From positions 1 to 35,947 of the forward strand of contig CAIZZF010000021.1 in the NCBI GenBank assembly GCA_903937385.1: a stretch of DNA of 35,947 bases. The letters are read 5' to 3'. This document shows positions 23,398 to 31,822 of the stretch, piece after piece (within the stretch, counting starts at the first letter, position 1; each line of letters opens with the position of its first letter). The position numbers and the translations under genes were made by a program. The notes beneath the pieces were generated by a model. It searched no databases. It saw only the letters and a program-made list of their open reading frames with translations, and had not been told where the DNA came from. The stretch comes from an uncultured Holophagaceae bacterium (GTDB taxonomy: Bacteria > Acidobacteriota > Holophagae > Holophagales > Holophagaceae).

Positions 23398-26256
23398 TCA
23401 CAGCCCTTCCAGCCTCATGATCTCCTGGAGCTTCTGGTCCAGCTCCTCCAGGGTGTAGGGCTTGGCGATGCTGAGGGTCCGGCCCGCCTGCTGCAGCGCC
23501 CGGCTGGTGTCCGCATCGAGGTGGCCCGTGGCCAGGAGGACGGGCAGCCAGGGCTGCCGCTGCCGCAGCTGCTTCAAGGTTTCGAGGCCGTTCATGCCCG
23601 GCATGTTCAGGTCCAGGATCACCAGCTGGATCTCCAGGCCGGCATCAATCATGTCCAGGGCCGCCTGGCCCCCGGCTGCGGTGATCACGTGATGACCGGA
23701 GGACTCCACCATGGCTGGCAGAGAGTCCCGGATCAGCTCGTCGTCATCCACCAGCAGGATCTCCAGGGACGGGGCTTTGGATCCAGCGGCGGGAGCGGTG
23801 GCGTTGAGCGCTCGGGTCGACGCGCAGGAGGGCAGGTTGAGGGTGATCTGCGTCCCCTTGCCTGATTCACTCTGCAGGCTCAGGGTCCCGCCATGGGCCT
23901 TGACGGTGGCGTAGACCATGGCGAGCCCAAGCCCGGTGCCCTTCCCCATGGCCTTGGTGGTGAAGAAGGGCTCCGTGGCTCGGGCCAGCACCTGGGGGGT
24001 CATGCCGACCCCGGAGTCCTGCACGGCGAGTTCCACGTGGGCGCCGGGCAGGCTGCGGGTGCGCAGGGTGAGGGCGCCACCCGTGGGCATGGCATCCACG
24101 GCGTTCACGCACAGGTTCATGAGGGCGTTGGCGAGGGGGCCCGGCTCACCGAGCACCCAGGGCAGGTCTTCCTCAAGGTCCAGGACCACCTCCACCTTCT
24201 GCAGCGTGGTGCGGCGCAGGAGGTCTGACTCCTCGCGCACCAGGGCGTTCAGGTCCAGGGGCTTGGGCTCCCGGAGGTCCTTGCGGGCGAAGTTCGTGAG
24301 CCCCTTCACCAGGTCCCGGCCCCGGGCCGAGGCGCGGTCGATGATGTCCAGGAACCGGCCCAGGGCCGCGTCGGCGCCATGGGTCAGGTGGAGGGTCTCG
24401 GACACCGCCTGGATGGCGGCCAGGACGTTGTTCATGTCGTGGGCGACCCCCCCGGCGAGGCTGCCCAGGCTCTCCAGCTTATGGGTGTGCTGGAGGTCGA
24501 CCTCCAGCTGTTTTTCTTTTTCTTGGGCCCGGTGCAGCTCGGTCAGGTCGGTCACCGTCTCGATGACCCCGACGATCTCCCCCCGGTTGTCCCGGAGCGG
24601 GGCCTGGGTGGAGGAAGCCCACCCCGAGCGACCGGTGGACTCCAGGGCCCAGGCCGCGGGCGGGAACTGGACCTGCTCACCCCGCAGAGCCCGCTCCAGC
24701 CCCTTGGGCACGCCCAGCTCCTCCAGGAAGGGGAAGGCTTCGCAGGGCAGCTTGCCCACCACGTCCTTGGCGGGCAGGCCCACCAGGGATTCCATGAAGG
24801 GGTTGATGAGGACCAGGCGCCCCTCTTGGTTGTAAACCACGACCCCTTCCTGGGCGGAGGCGATGATCTGCTGGTTGAAGACGAGGGCTTCCGCCAGGGC
24901 CAGCTCCGCCTGCTTGCGCTCGGTGATCTCCAGGTGCGTCCCGGACATCCGCAGCGGCTGGCCGTCGGGGGTCCACGCCACCACCCGGCCCCGGTCCAGC
25001 ACCCAGACCCAGTGGCCTTCCTTGTGGCGCATCCGGCAGTCGCACTGGTAGTCCTCGGCCTCGCCCCGGAAGCAGCGCTGAATCAGCTCCTGGGAACGCG
25101 CCAGGTCCTCCGGGTGCGCCAGCTCATTCCAGGAGGCGATGGTGGTCGGTGCCAGCTCCGCCAGGGTGTAGCCCAGCATCCCGGCCCAGCGCTCGTTGAA
25201 CGTGGTCTTGCCCGTCTGCACATTCCATTCCCAGGTCCCGGCGTTGGTGCCCCAGATCACCTCGCTCAGCTGGCGGCGCTCCCGGAGGGCCCGCTGTTCG
25301 CTGGCCGCCAGGGTCCGCTCGGCCTCCAGGCGTGCGGTGATGTCCCTGGCGAAGCCGTGCCACAGGATGCTGTCATCCTCCAGGGGCTCGGGCTGGGCCG
25401 CGCCGGACAGCCAGCGGGTGCCTGTCCCCGGCCGCTCGATTCGGAAGTCATACTGCCAGGGCTCCAGGGTCTGCGCCGAGTGGTGAATGGAAGCCATGAG
25501 GGCGCCGTTGTCCTCGGGGTGGATCAGCGCGAACAGCGACCGGCCGTCCTCACGCACGGCCTCGGGTTCGAGGCCGAACAGGGCCCTGAGGCCGTCGCTG
25601 CAGTAGGGGAAGCAGGAGCGCCCATCCGGGAAGAGCTGGTACTGATAGATCATGCCCGGCAGGTGCTGGGAGAGCTTGCCCAGCCGCTCGTGGCTCTCCC
25701 GGAGCCGGTCCTTGGCCTCCCGGAGGGTGGTGATATCGGACAGCACGACGCGACACCGCCGGCTGTCATAAGCCAGTCCCACCTCCACCAGCAGGATCAA
25801 CGGCGGTGCATCGGGCCTCGGTATCCGCCCCTCAAAGGGCGCCAGGGGCTGGCCCAGGTAGGCCTGCTCCAGGTAGGCCGTGAAAGCGAGCGCATCGGGT
25901 TTGGCCAGGAAGTCGGCAAAGCGTCGACCCATGAGCCGCGCCCGCTCCAGCCCCAGCATGCGCCCGGCCTCCAGGTTGGCCCGGACGATGCTGCCGTCCG
26001 GCTCCAGCGAGAGGTACCCCACGGGGGCGAAGTCGTAGAGATCCGTGTAGCTCGCCAGAGCCTCCTCCAGGCGCACCCGGGTCTGTTGAAGATCCTCGTT
26101 CTGCATCTCCAGCTCGACCTGGTGCACCTGCAGCTCATGCACCTGGCGCATGGCCGTGACCGTGGTGGGAACCTCCAGCGCCGGGCGGGCCAGGCTGTTC
26201 ATGCGGGCCTCCGCGCGGCGGCGCAGGTCCTCGCTGGAAGGTTTGTCAGGCTTCAT
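23398..26256 (-). CDS. Hybrid sensor histidine kinase with multiple PAS domains and C-terminal receiver
   Basis: 952 residues, no membrane helix, so cytoplasmic. A short coiled coil (about 35-70) comes first. Four PAS-like units follow: around 75 (YDFAPVGYLSLEPDGSIVRA), around 200 (LPGMIYQYQLFPDGRS), around 345 (NAGTWEWNVQTGKTTFNERW, with a PAC motif ending ITERKQAE), and around 470 (IIASAQEGVVVYNQEGRLVL). Then comes a HisKA domain, LGSLAGGVAHDMNNVLAAIQ, with the phosphorylated His near 606. The ATPase domain has NLCVNAVDAMPTGG, DSGVGM and GKGTGLGLAMVYATVKAHGG. The receiver ends the protein, with phospho-acceptor Asp near 881 in LVILDLNMPGMNGLET. It starts within the stop of the CheB-CheR gene (ATGA overlap), so they work as a coupled pair. 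Confidence 0.92.
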   Translation of the reverse strand: MKPDKPSSEDLRRRAEARMNSLARPALEVPTTVTAMRQVHELQVHQVELEMQNEDLQQTRVRLEEALASYTDLYDFAPVGYLSLEPDGSIVRANLEAGRMLGLERARLMGRRFADFLAKPDALAFTAYLEQAYLGQPLAPFEGRIPRPDAPPLILLVEVGLAYDSRRCRVVLSDITTLREAKDRLRESHERLGKLSQHLPGMIYQYQLFPDGRSCFPYCSDGLRALFGLEPEAVREDGRSLFALIHPEDNGALMASIHHSAQTLEPWQYDFRIERPGTGTRWLSGAAQPEPLEDDSILWHGFARDITARLEAERTLAASEQRALRERRQLSEVIWGTNAGTWEWNVQTGKTTFNERWAGMLGYTLAELAPTTIASWNELAHPEDLARSQELIQRCFRGEAEDYQCDCRMRHKEGHWVWVLDRGRVVAWTPDGQPLRMSGTHLEITERKQAELALAEALVFNQQIIASAQEGVVVYNQEGRLVLINPFMESLVGLPAKDVVGKLPCEAFPFLEELGVPKGLERALRGEQVQFPPAAWALESTGRSGWASSTQAPLRDNRGEIVGVIETVTDLTELHRAQEKEKQLEVDLQHTHKLESLGSLAGGVAHDMNNVLAAIQAVSETLHLTHGADAALGRFLDIIDRASARGRDLVKGLTNFARKDLREPKPLDLNALVREESDLLRRTTLQKVEVVLDLEEDLPWVLGEPGPLANALMNLCVNAVDAMPTGGALTLRTRSLPGAHVELAVQDSGVGMTPQVLARATEPFFTTKAMGKGTGLGLAMVYATVKAHGGTLSLQSESGKGTQITLNLPSCASTRALNATAPAAGSKAPSLEILLVDDDELIRDSLPAMVESSGHHVITAAGGQAALDMIDAGLEIQLVILDLNMPGMNGLETLKQLRQRQPWLPVLLATGHLDADTSRALQQAGRTLSIAKPYTLEELDQKLQEIMRLEGL

Positions 26257-29030
26257 TGCCGGCTCGGTTTCGGCGGTGTCTCAGGGAGGGGCGGGGGGGC
26301 GAGCTGAGTGAGGAAGCGCCGGTCCAGCACCGTGTGGGTCTTGTGCAGGAGGGCCTCCAGGTCCGCCGCCGAGGCGGTCCCGCTCGCCTGACCCAGGAAG
26401 CGGCTCTCCAGCAGGGTGAGGATCTCGCGCAGGGAGACCTCCAGCACCTTCGACTCGCTGATGTTCACGAAGGTGATCACCACGCCATCGATGCGGTTGG
26501 TCTGAGTGCGGTAGGGCATGATCCGGACCTTGAACCAGCGTCCATCGTGGGTGGCGACCTGGCGCTCGTGGTAGATCAGGCTGCCCAGCACCTCCTTCAC
26601 GTCCTCCACGAAGGTGCGGTAGTCCAGCTGGGTGACCAGGTCCGTGATGGGTCGGCCGGCGTCGCCCGGGATCAGATTGATGATGCTGTTGATCTGGGTG
26701 GTGAAGCGCCGCACCCGCAGCTCATCGTCCAGGAACAGGGTGGCGATGTCGGTGCTGTTGAGCAGGTTCTTCATGTCGTCGCTGGCCTGGGAGAGCTCGT
26801 CCACCTTGGCCTGCAGCTCGTGGTTGACCGTCTGCAGCTCCTCATTCATGGACTGCATCTCCTCCTTCGAGGTGGTCAGCTCCTCGTTGGTGGACTGCAG
26901 TTCCTCATTGGTGGACTGCAGCTCCTCGTTGGAGGACTTCAGCTCCTCCTGGGAGGTCTGCATCTCCTCGCGGGTGGTCTGCAGCTCTTCCCGGGCCTGC
27001 TGAAGCTCCTCGATCTTGGCGGTGAGCTCGGCGTCCCTGGGGCCGGCCTTGCCGCGTTTGCCCGCAGCCGGGTGCTCGGGCGGGGTCGACACGTCCGCCA
27101 GGACGATCAGCACGAGGCCCGCCAGGGCCGGGGGTCCCTCCAGGGGCTGGATGGTGACGTCCACGTGGCGGGTGCCCCCGTTGGAGCCCACGGCCAGCGA
27201 GGGCAGGGAGACCGTCTCCTTGGACCGGAGGGCCTTCGTAAACCCGGAGTAGAGGGCATCGCCGAGGCCCGCGCGCGCCATGGCGAAGACATTGAGGTTG
27301 GCCTTGCCCGCGGCAGGCTCCAGATACTTGCCCGTCTTGCCGCTGATGAAGACGATGTCGCCCTTGGGGGTGGTCAGCAAGGCCGCTGGCGAGAAGTGCT
27401 GCAGGAGCAGAGCCTCGGTCTGGGCCTGCAGGTGAGCGGAGGACGGCTCCGAGGAAGGGAGGAGGGGCTGCGCAAGAGGCACCTGCCGGGTCCCGGGGTT
27501 CAGGCGCGAGACCGCGGATGGGAACTGGACCTCCACGCCGCCCAGGTTGCTCGCTTGACGCCGGTAGATGCGGGTCTTCCCCGGCTGCTGGGTGAACAGG
27601 TCCGTGTAGGAGCCGACCGTCTCCGAGCTCCCCAGCAGCAGGAAGCCGCCGGGGCTCAGGCTGTAGTGAAAGAGGGGCAGCAGCTTCTTCTGCAGGTCGG
27701 CCTCAAGGTAGATCAGCAGGTTCCGACAGCTGAGGAGGTCCAGCTTCGTGAAGGGCGGATCCATGACCAGGTTCTGCGGTGCGAAGATCACCATCTCCCG
27801 GATCTCCTTGCCCATGCGGTAGCCCCGCTCCTCCTGCACAAAGAAGCGGCGCAGGCGCGCCTCGGAGACGTCCGCGGCGATGTTGGCGGGATAGACCGCC
27901 GTGCGGGCCCGGGTGATGGCATCGCTGTCCAGGTCTGTGGCGAAGATCTGCAGCGCGTAGCGGGCCGCGGGCCGGGCCTCCTCGAGGGCCTCGCAGAAGG
28001 TGATGGCGAGCGAGTAGGCCTCCTCTCCCGTGGAGCAGGCGGGCACCCAGGCCCGCAGGGTGGCCCCGGTCGGATGGGCGGCCAGCAGGGCGGGGATGAT
28101 CTCGGTCTTGAGCTGCTCCCACATGGGGGCGTCGCGGAAGAAGCTGGTGACGCCGATCAGCAGCTCCTTGAACAGCAGGTCGGTCTCCTGGGGATTCGCC
28201 CGCAGGTAACGGACATAGTCCGCGATCTTGGGCAGCTGGTGCAGGCCCATGCGCCGCTCGACCCGGCGGTAGATGGTGCTCTTCTTGTAGAGCGAGAAGT
28301 CGTGTCCGGTCTGGCTGCGGAGCAGCAGGACCACCTTGTCCAGCGAGCTCTGGTCATGGTCCTCCCGGTCCGTGGCCGGACGATCGGTGAGCAGGGGGAC
28401 GTGCTGAAGGTAGAGCAGAATCCGGGCCGCCAGCTCCTCGGCGGGGGCCACCACGTCCGCGAGACCCGCGTCGATGGCGCTGCGCGGCATCCCGTCGAAC
28501 TTCGCCGTGGCGGGGGTCTGCACGAAGACCGACCCGGCCTTCTCCTTGATGGCGCGCAGGCCCAGCGTGCCGTCGGAGCCCATGCCCGAGAGGATGACCC
28601 CGATGCTGCGCTCCTGCTGGTCATCGGCCAGGGAGCGGAAAAAGTGGTCGATGGGCAGGCGCAGCCCCCGGGGGGTTGCCGGCTCCAGCAGGTGCAGCAC
28701 GCCGTTCAGGATGGACAGGTCCCGGTTGGGCGGGATCACGTAGACGCAGTTCGCCTCGACCTTCAAGTTGTCCTGGATCTGCACCACCGACATCAGCGTG
28801 GCCCGCTGCAGCAGCTCAACCATGATGCCCTTGTGGGTGGGGTCCAGGTGCTGGACCACCACGAAGGCGAGGCCGCTCGTGACCGGGATCTGCGCCAGGA
28901 ACTGCTCCAGCGCCTCCAGGCCGCCCGCCGAGGCCCCGATGCCCACGATGGGGGGAACCCGGTCAATCTCGACGGTTCCTTCAGGAGATCGTGCGGTTTT
29001 CGCTTTTTGGGGTGATGTTGTTTTTTTCAC
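26253..29030 (-). CDS. CheB-CheR-PAS fusion protein (methylesterase/methyltransferase-type regulator)
   Basis: 925 residues from a GTG start. Residues 25-205 are a CheB methylesterase domain without its receiver: GIGASAGG (Ser34), VVVQHLDP (His61) and LSGMGSDGT (Asp153) form the triad. Residues 230-500 are CheR-like: SFFRDAPMWEQL, AWVPACSTGEEAYSLAITF (SAM loop) and FATDLDSDAI. About 665-755 is a heptad coiled coil with repeats such as NEELQST. A PAS domain follows (LLNSTDIATLFLDDELRVRR to about 875). Such fusions occur next to PAS kinases and are thought to modulate their signalling rather than chemoreceptors. No chemoreceptor gene is close. The ribosome site is weak. Confidence 0.93.
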   Translation of the reverse strand: MKKTTSPQKAKTARSPEGTVEIDRVPPIVGIGASAGGLEALEQFLAQIPVTSGLAFVVVQHLDPTHKGIMVELLQRATLMSVVQIQDNLKVEANCVYVIPPNRDLSILNGVLHLLEPATPRGLRLPIDHFFRSLADDQQERSIGVILSGMGSDGTLGLRAIKEKAGSVFVQTPATAKFDGMPRSAIDAGLADVVAPAEELAARILLYLQHVPLLTDRPATDREDHDQSSLDKVVLLLRSQTGHDFSLYKKSTIYRRVERRMGLHQLPKIADYVRYLRANPQETDLLFKELLIGVTSFFRDAPMWEQLKTEIIPALLAAHPTGATLRAWVPACSTGEEAYSLAITFCEALEEARPAARYALQIFATDLDSDAITRARTAVYPANIAADVSEARLRRFFVQEERGYRMGKEIREMVIFAPQNLVMDPPFTKLDLLSCRNLLIYLEADLQKKLLPLFHYSLSPGGFLLLGSSETVGSYTDLFTQQPGKTRIYRRQASNLGGVEVQFPSAVSRLNPGTRQVPLAQPLLPSSEPSSAHLQAQTEALLLQHFSPAALLTTPKGDIVFISGKTGKYLEPAAGKANLNVFAMARAGLGDALYSGFTKALRSKETVSLPSLAVGSNGGTRHVDVTIQPLEGPPALAGLVLIVLADVSTPPEHPAAGKRGKAGPRDAELTAKIEELQQAREELQTTREEMQTSQEELKSSNEELQSTNEELQSTNEELTTSKEEMQSMNEELQTVNHELQAKVDELSQASDDMKNLLNSTDIATLFLDDELRVRRFTTQINSIINLIPGDAGRPITDLVTQLDYRTFVEDVKEVLGSLIYHERQVATHDGRWFKVRIMPYRTQTNRIDGVVITFVNISESKVLEVSLREILTLLESRFLGQASGTASAADLEALLHKTHTVLDRRFLTQLAPPPLPETPPKPSRQ
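26880..26942. repeat. Three tandem 21-bp repeats encoding coiled-coil heptads
   Basis: Units at 26880-26900, 26901-26921 and 26922-26942 share CTCNTTGG(T/A)GGACT with few differences. They encode the heptads EELQSTN, EELQSTN and EELKSSN of the CheB-CheR-PAS coiled coil. The neighbouring heptads are more diverged. Slippage could alter the repeat number. Confidence 0.75.
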
Positions 29031-29193
29031 TGCCTGACCCCGCTCGCTTTTCCACAGTTCACGAATGGTTAGCGGATCTAGTGTAGGTCCAGAAAGCTGT
29101 GTGTGCTGTCATAGCATAATCCCCGTAAGGGTGGGTTGACCCGGTGCGACAATCCTCCGCAGACGCCCCGCCCCCCTCTCCGAGACCGCCGCC

Positions 29194-31710
29194 ATGAGCC
29201 TGTTCCGCCCCTTCATCCTGCTGACCCTGGGGCTCCTGGCCCTGCCTGGCCTCCAGGCTCAGGCGCCCGTCCGGGACGCGGCGGACCTGCAGAAGCAGCT
29301 GGACCGCCTGCAGACCGTGGGCAGCGTGCTCTACGTCGCCGCCCATCCCGATGACGAGAACACCGCCGTGCTCGCCACCCTGACCAAGGGCCGCCACCTG
29401 CGCACCGCCTACCTGTCCCTCACCCGCGGCGGCGGCGGCCAGGACCTCATCGGCCCCGAGCTGGGCGACGGCCTGGCGGCCATCCGCACCCAGGAGCTGC
29501 GGGCCGCGCGTCGCCTCGACGGCGCGGAGCAGTTCTTCTCCTCGGCCGTGGACTTCGGCTTCAGCAAGACCGCCGAGGAGTCCCTGCGCCTCTGGCACCA
29601 CGACCGGGTGCTGGCGGATGTGGTGCGCGTCATCCGCACCTTCCGGCCCGACGTCATCCTGACGCGCTTCCCGCCGGATGCCCGGGCGGGCCACGGCCAC
29701 CACACGGCCTCGGCCCTGCTGGCCATCGAGGCCTTCGCCGCCGCCGCGAATCCGGCGCGGTTCCCGGAGCAGGTCCAGGCGGGGCTGCGGCCCTGGCAAG
29801 CCAGGCGGCTGCTCTGGAACCTCTTCCGCTTCGGCGAGGACGCCCCCAAGCCCGCCGCCGGGCTGCGCCTGGACGTGGGCGCCTACGACCCGCTGCTGGG
29901 CCGCTCCTACGGCGAGCTCGCCGCCGAGAGCCGCAGCCAGCACCGCAGCCAGGGCTTCGGCGGGCTGGCCCAGCGGGGCCAGTGGGAGGAGGGCTTCGAG
30001 CTGCTGGCGGGGGCGCCCGCCACGACGGACCTCTTCGAGGGCATCGACCTCACCTGGGCCCGCTTCCCGGGCACCGCCGACCTCGCCGCGCGGCTGCGCG
30101 AGGCCCGGTCGGCTTTCCGTCCCGACCATCCCGCCGCCAGCCTCCCGGCGCTGCTGCGGGCGCTGCTGGCCCTGCGCGCCCTGCCCCCGGCGGTCCAGGC
30201 CGAGCCCCTGGTGAAGACCAAAGCCGCCGAGCTGGAAGAGGTCCTCCGCTGCGCCGCCGGCCTCTGGGTGGAGGCCCTGGCGGACCGCCAGCGGGTGGCC
30301 CCGGGGGACCGCCTCACGGTGAACGCCGCGCTGCTGGCCCGCGGCGCCGCGCCCCTGGCGCTGGAGGCCCTCACGCTGGAGCTCGTCACGCCCGAAGGTG
30401 TGCGGGAGCTGGTCCACCGCGGCGACCGCCAACCCCTGCCCGACAACACCGCCCGCAAGGAGGTGTTCACCTTCACCCTGCCCCTGGACACGCCCCTGGG
30501 CCAGCCCGCGTGGCTGAACGGCCCCGGCGCGGACGCCTGGACGATCCTGCCTGAAGCCCCGGCGCCCTTCCGCCTGCGGGCCCGCCTGGCCCTGCCCGGG
30601 GGCGCCTTCGAGGTCACGGTGCCCGTGCAGTTCCGCTTCCGCGATCCGGTCCTCGGCGAGCGCACCCAGCCCCTGGCCGTGGTGCCACCCGTGCTGGTGA
30701 ACCTGGCCGAGACCGTGCAGGTCTTCGCGGCGGATGGCGCCCGGGACCTGCGCCTCAAGGTGCTGGCGGGCGGCGCCGGCGCCTCGGGCCGCATGCGTCT
30801 CCGGGTGCCCGCAGGGTGGGCCGTGGCGCCGGCCGAGCAGCCCTTCACCCTGGCCCGCGCCGGGGAGGAAAAGGAGCTGACCTTCCGCCTGAGCCCTCCC
30901 GCCGGGACCGCCTCCGGCGAGCTGCGCGCCGAGGTGGACACGGGCTCGGGCTTCACTCCCGCCCGGGGCCTGCTGAAGCTGGACCACCCGCACATCCCCC
31001 TGCAGACCCTGCTGCCCCTGGCCCAGGCCCGCCTGGAGCGCTTCGACCTCAGGCGGGCGGGCCCGCGCATCGGCTACGTCATGGGCGCCGGGGACGAGAT
31101 CCCCCACGCCCTGCGGCGCCTGGGCTACCAGGTGGAGCTGCTCTCGGACGAGGCCCTGGCCCAGGAGAATCTCCAGGGCTACGACGCCATCGTGCTGGGC
31201 ATCCGCGCCTTCAACACCCGCCCGGCCCTGCAGACCCTCAAGGAGCGGCTGCACGCCTACGTCGCGGCGGGCGGCACGGAGCTGGTGCTCTACACCGTGA
31301 ACATGGGCTTTCCCGGCATCAACGCCGCCATGGTCACGGACACCATCGGCCCCTATCCCTTCAAGGTGGGCCGCAAGCGCGTCACCGTGGAGACCGTGCC
31401 CGTGCGCTTCCTGCAGCCGGGTCACGCCCTCTTCCACTGGCCCAATGAGCTCACAGCCCGCGACTTCGACGGCTGGATCCAGGAGCGCAGCCTCTACCAC
31501 GCCGAGGGCTGGGACGCCCGCTACGTGCCGCTGCTGGGCATGGCGGATCCCGGCGAGGCCGAGGACGGCGGCGCGCTGCTGGTGGCCGAACACGGCAAGG
31601 GCCGCTACGTCTACACGGGCCTGTCTTTCTTCCGGCAGCTGCCCGACGGCGTGCCCGGCGCCACCCGCCTCTTCGCCAACCTCCTGGCCCTGGGGCGGCC
31701 CCATGACTGA
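29194..31710 (+). CDS. Large secreted PIG-L family deacetylase
   Basis: 838 residues. A signal peptide (1-24, LLTLGLLALPGLQAQA) directs export. The catalytic PIG-L domain (about 44-280) has VLYVAAHPDDENTAV, with His51, Asp53 and Asp54 as zinc/catalytic residues, and GHGHHTASALLAIEAF with the later zinc His. PIG-L enzymes remove acetyl groups from N-acetylglucosamine derivatives. Residues 380-620 are beta-rich, possibly sugar-binding. The last 200 (GPRIGYVMGAGDEIPHALRR on) resemble a glutamine-amidotransferase-like fold, a domain order known in large PIG-L proteins of Bacteroidota and Acidobacteriota. It overlaps the next small gene by 8 bases and is the first gene of the trio with the symporter. 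The natural substrate is unknown. A scavenging role for acetylated amino sugars is inferred. Confidence 0.88.
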   Translation: MSLFRPFILLTLGLLALPGLQAQAPVRDAADLQKQLDRLQTVGSVLYVAAHPDDENTAVLATLTKGRHLRTAYLSLTRGGGGQDLIGPELGDGLAAIRTQELRAARRLDGAEQFFSSAVDFGFSKTAEESLRLWHHDRVLADVVRVIRTFRPDVILTRFPPDARAGHGHHTASALLAIEAFAAAANPARFPEQVQAGLRPWQARRLLWNLFRFGEDAPKPAAGLRLDVGAYDPLLGRSYGELAAESRSQHRSQGFGGLAQRGQWEEGFELLAGAPATTDLFEGIDLTWARFPGTADLAARLREARSAFRPDHPAASLPALLRALLALRALPPAVQAEPLVKTKAAELEEVLRCAAGLWVEALADRQRVAPGDRLTVNAALLARGAAPLALEALTLELVTPEGVRELVHRGDRQPLPDNTARKEVFTFTLPLDTPLGQPAWLNGPGADAWTILPEAPAPFRLRARLALPGGAFEVTVPVQFRFRDPVLGERTQPLAVVPPVLVNLAETVQVFAADGARDLRLKVLAGGAGASGRMRLRVPAGWAVAPAEQPFTLARAGEEKELTFRLSPPAGTASGELRAEVDTGSGFTPARGLLKLDHPHIPLQTLLPLAQARLERFDLRRAGPRIGYVMGAGDEIPHALRRLGYQVELLSDEALAQENLQGYDAIVLGIRAFNTRPALQTLKERLHAYVAAGGTELVLYTVNMGFPGINAAMVTDTIGPYPFKVGRKRVTVETVPVRFLQPGHALFHWPNELTARDFDGWIQERSLYHAEGWDARYVPLLGMADPGEAEDGGALLVAEHGKGRYVYTGLSFFRQLPDGVPGATRLFANLLALGRPHD

Positions 31711-31822
31711 CGAGGCCCCGCCGCCGATCCTGGGCACCTGGCCGCGCCTCTATGCGGTGGTGGTGGGTGAGCTGCTGCTCTGCATCCTGGGCTTCTGGCT
31801 GCTGGCCCGGATCTGCGCATGA
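31703..31822 (+). CDS. 39-residue single-helix membrane peptide between deacetylase and symporter
   Basis: ATG at 31703 overlaps the end of the deacetylase gene by 8 bases; the stop overlaps the symporter start (ATGA). The translation is MTDEAPPPILGTWPRLYAVV, then VGELLLCILGFWLLARIC and a final Ala. A short polar N-terminus precedes one hydrophobic helix of about 21 residues. Small one-helix proteins of this kind precede other SSS-family transporters, so it could be an auxiliary subunit. Both overlaps suggest translational coupling, and the hydrophobic pattern argues against chance. The ribosome site is only a weak GGGG. Function unproven. Confidence 0.65.
   Translation: MTDEAPPPILGTWPRLYAVVVGELLLCILGFWLLARICA

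Noticed and set aside
26256-29015. 919-residue plus-strand frame antisense to the CheB-CheR-PAS gene
   Set aside because: The low-complexity composition (Gly, Leu, Gln, His) and the strong family motifs on the other strand show that it is a shadow.
29059-31737. 892-residue minus-strand frame antisense to the PIG-L gene
   Set aside because: No domain or ribosome site; the real gene on the plus strand has a signal peptide and the AHPDDE motif.
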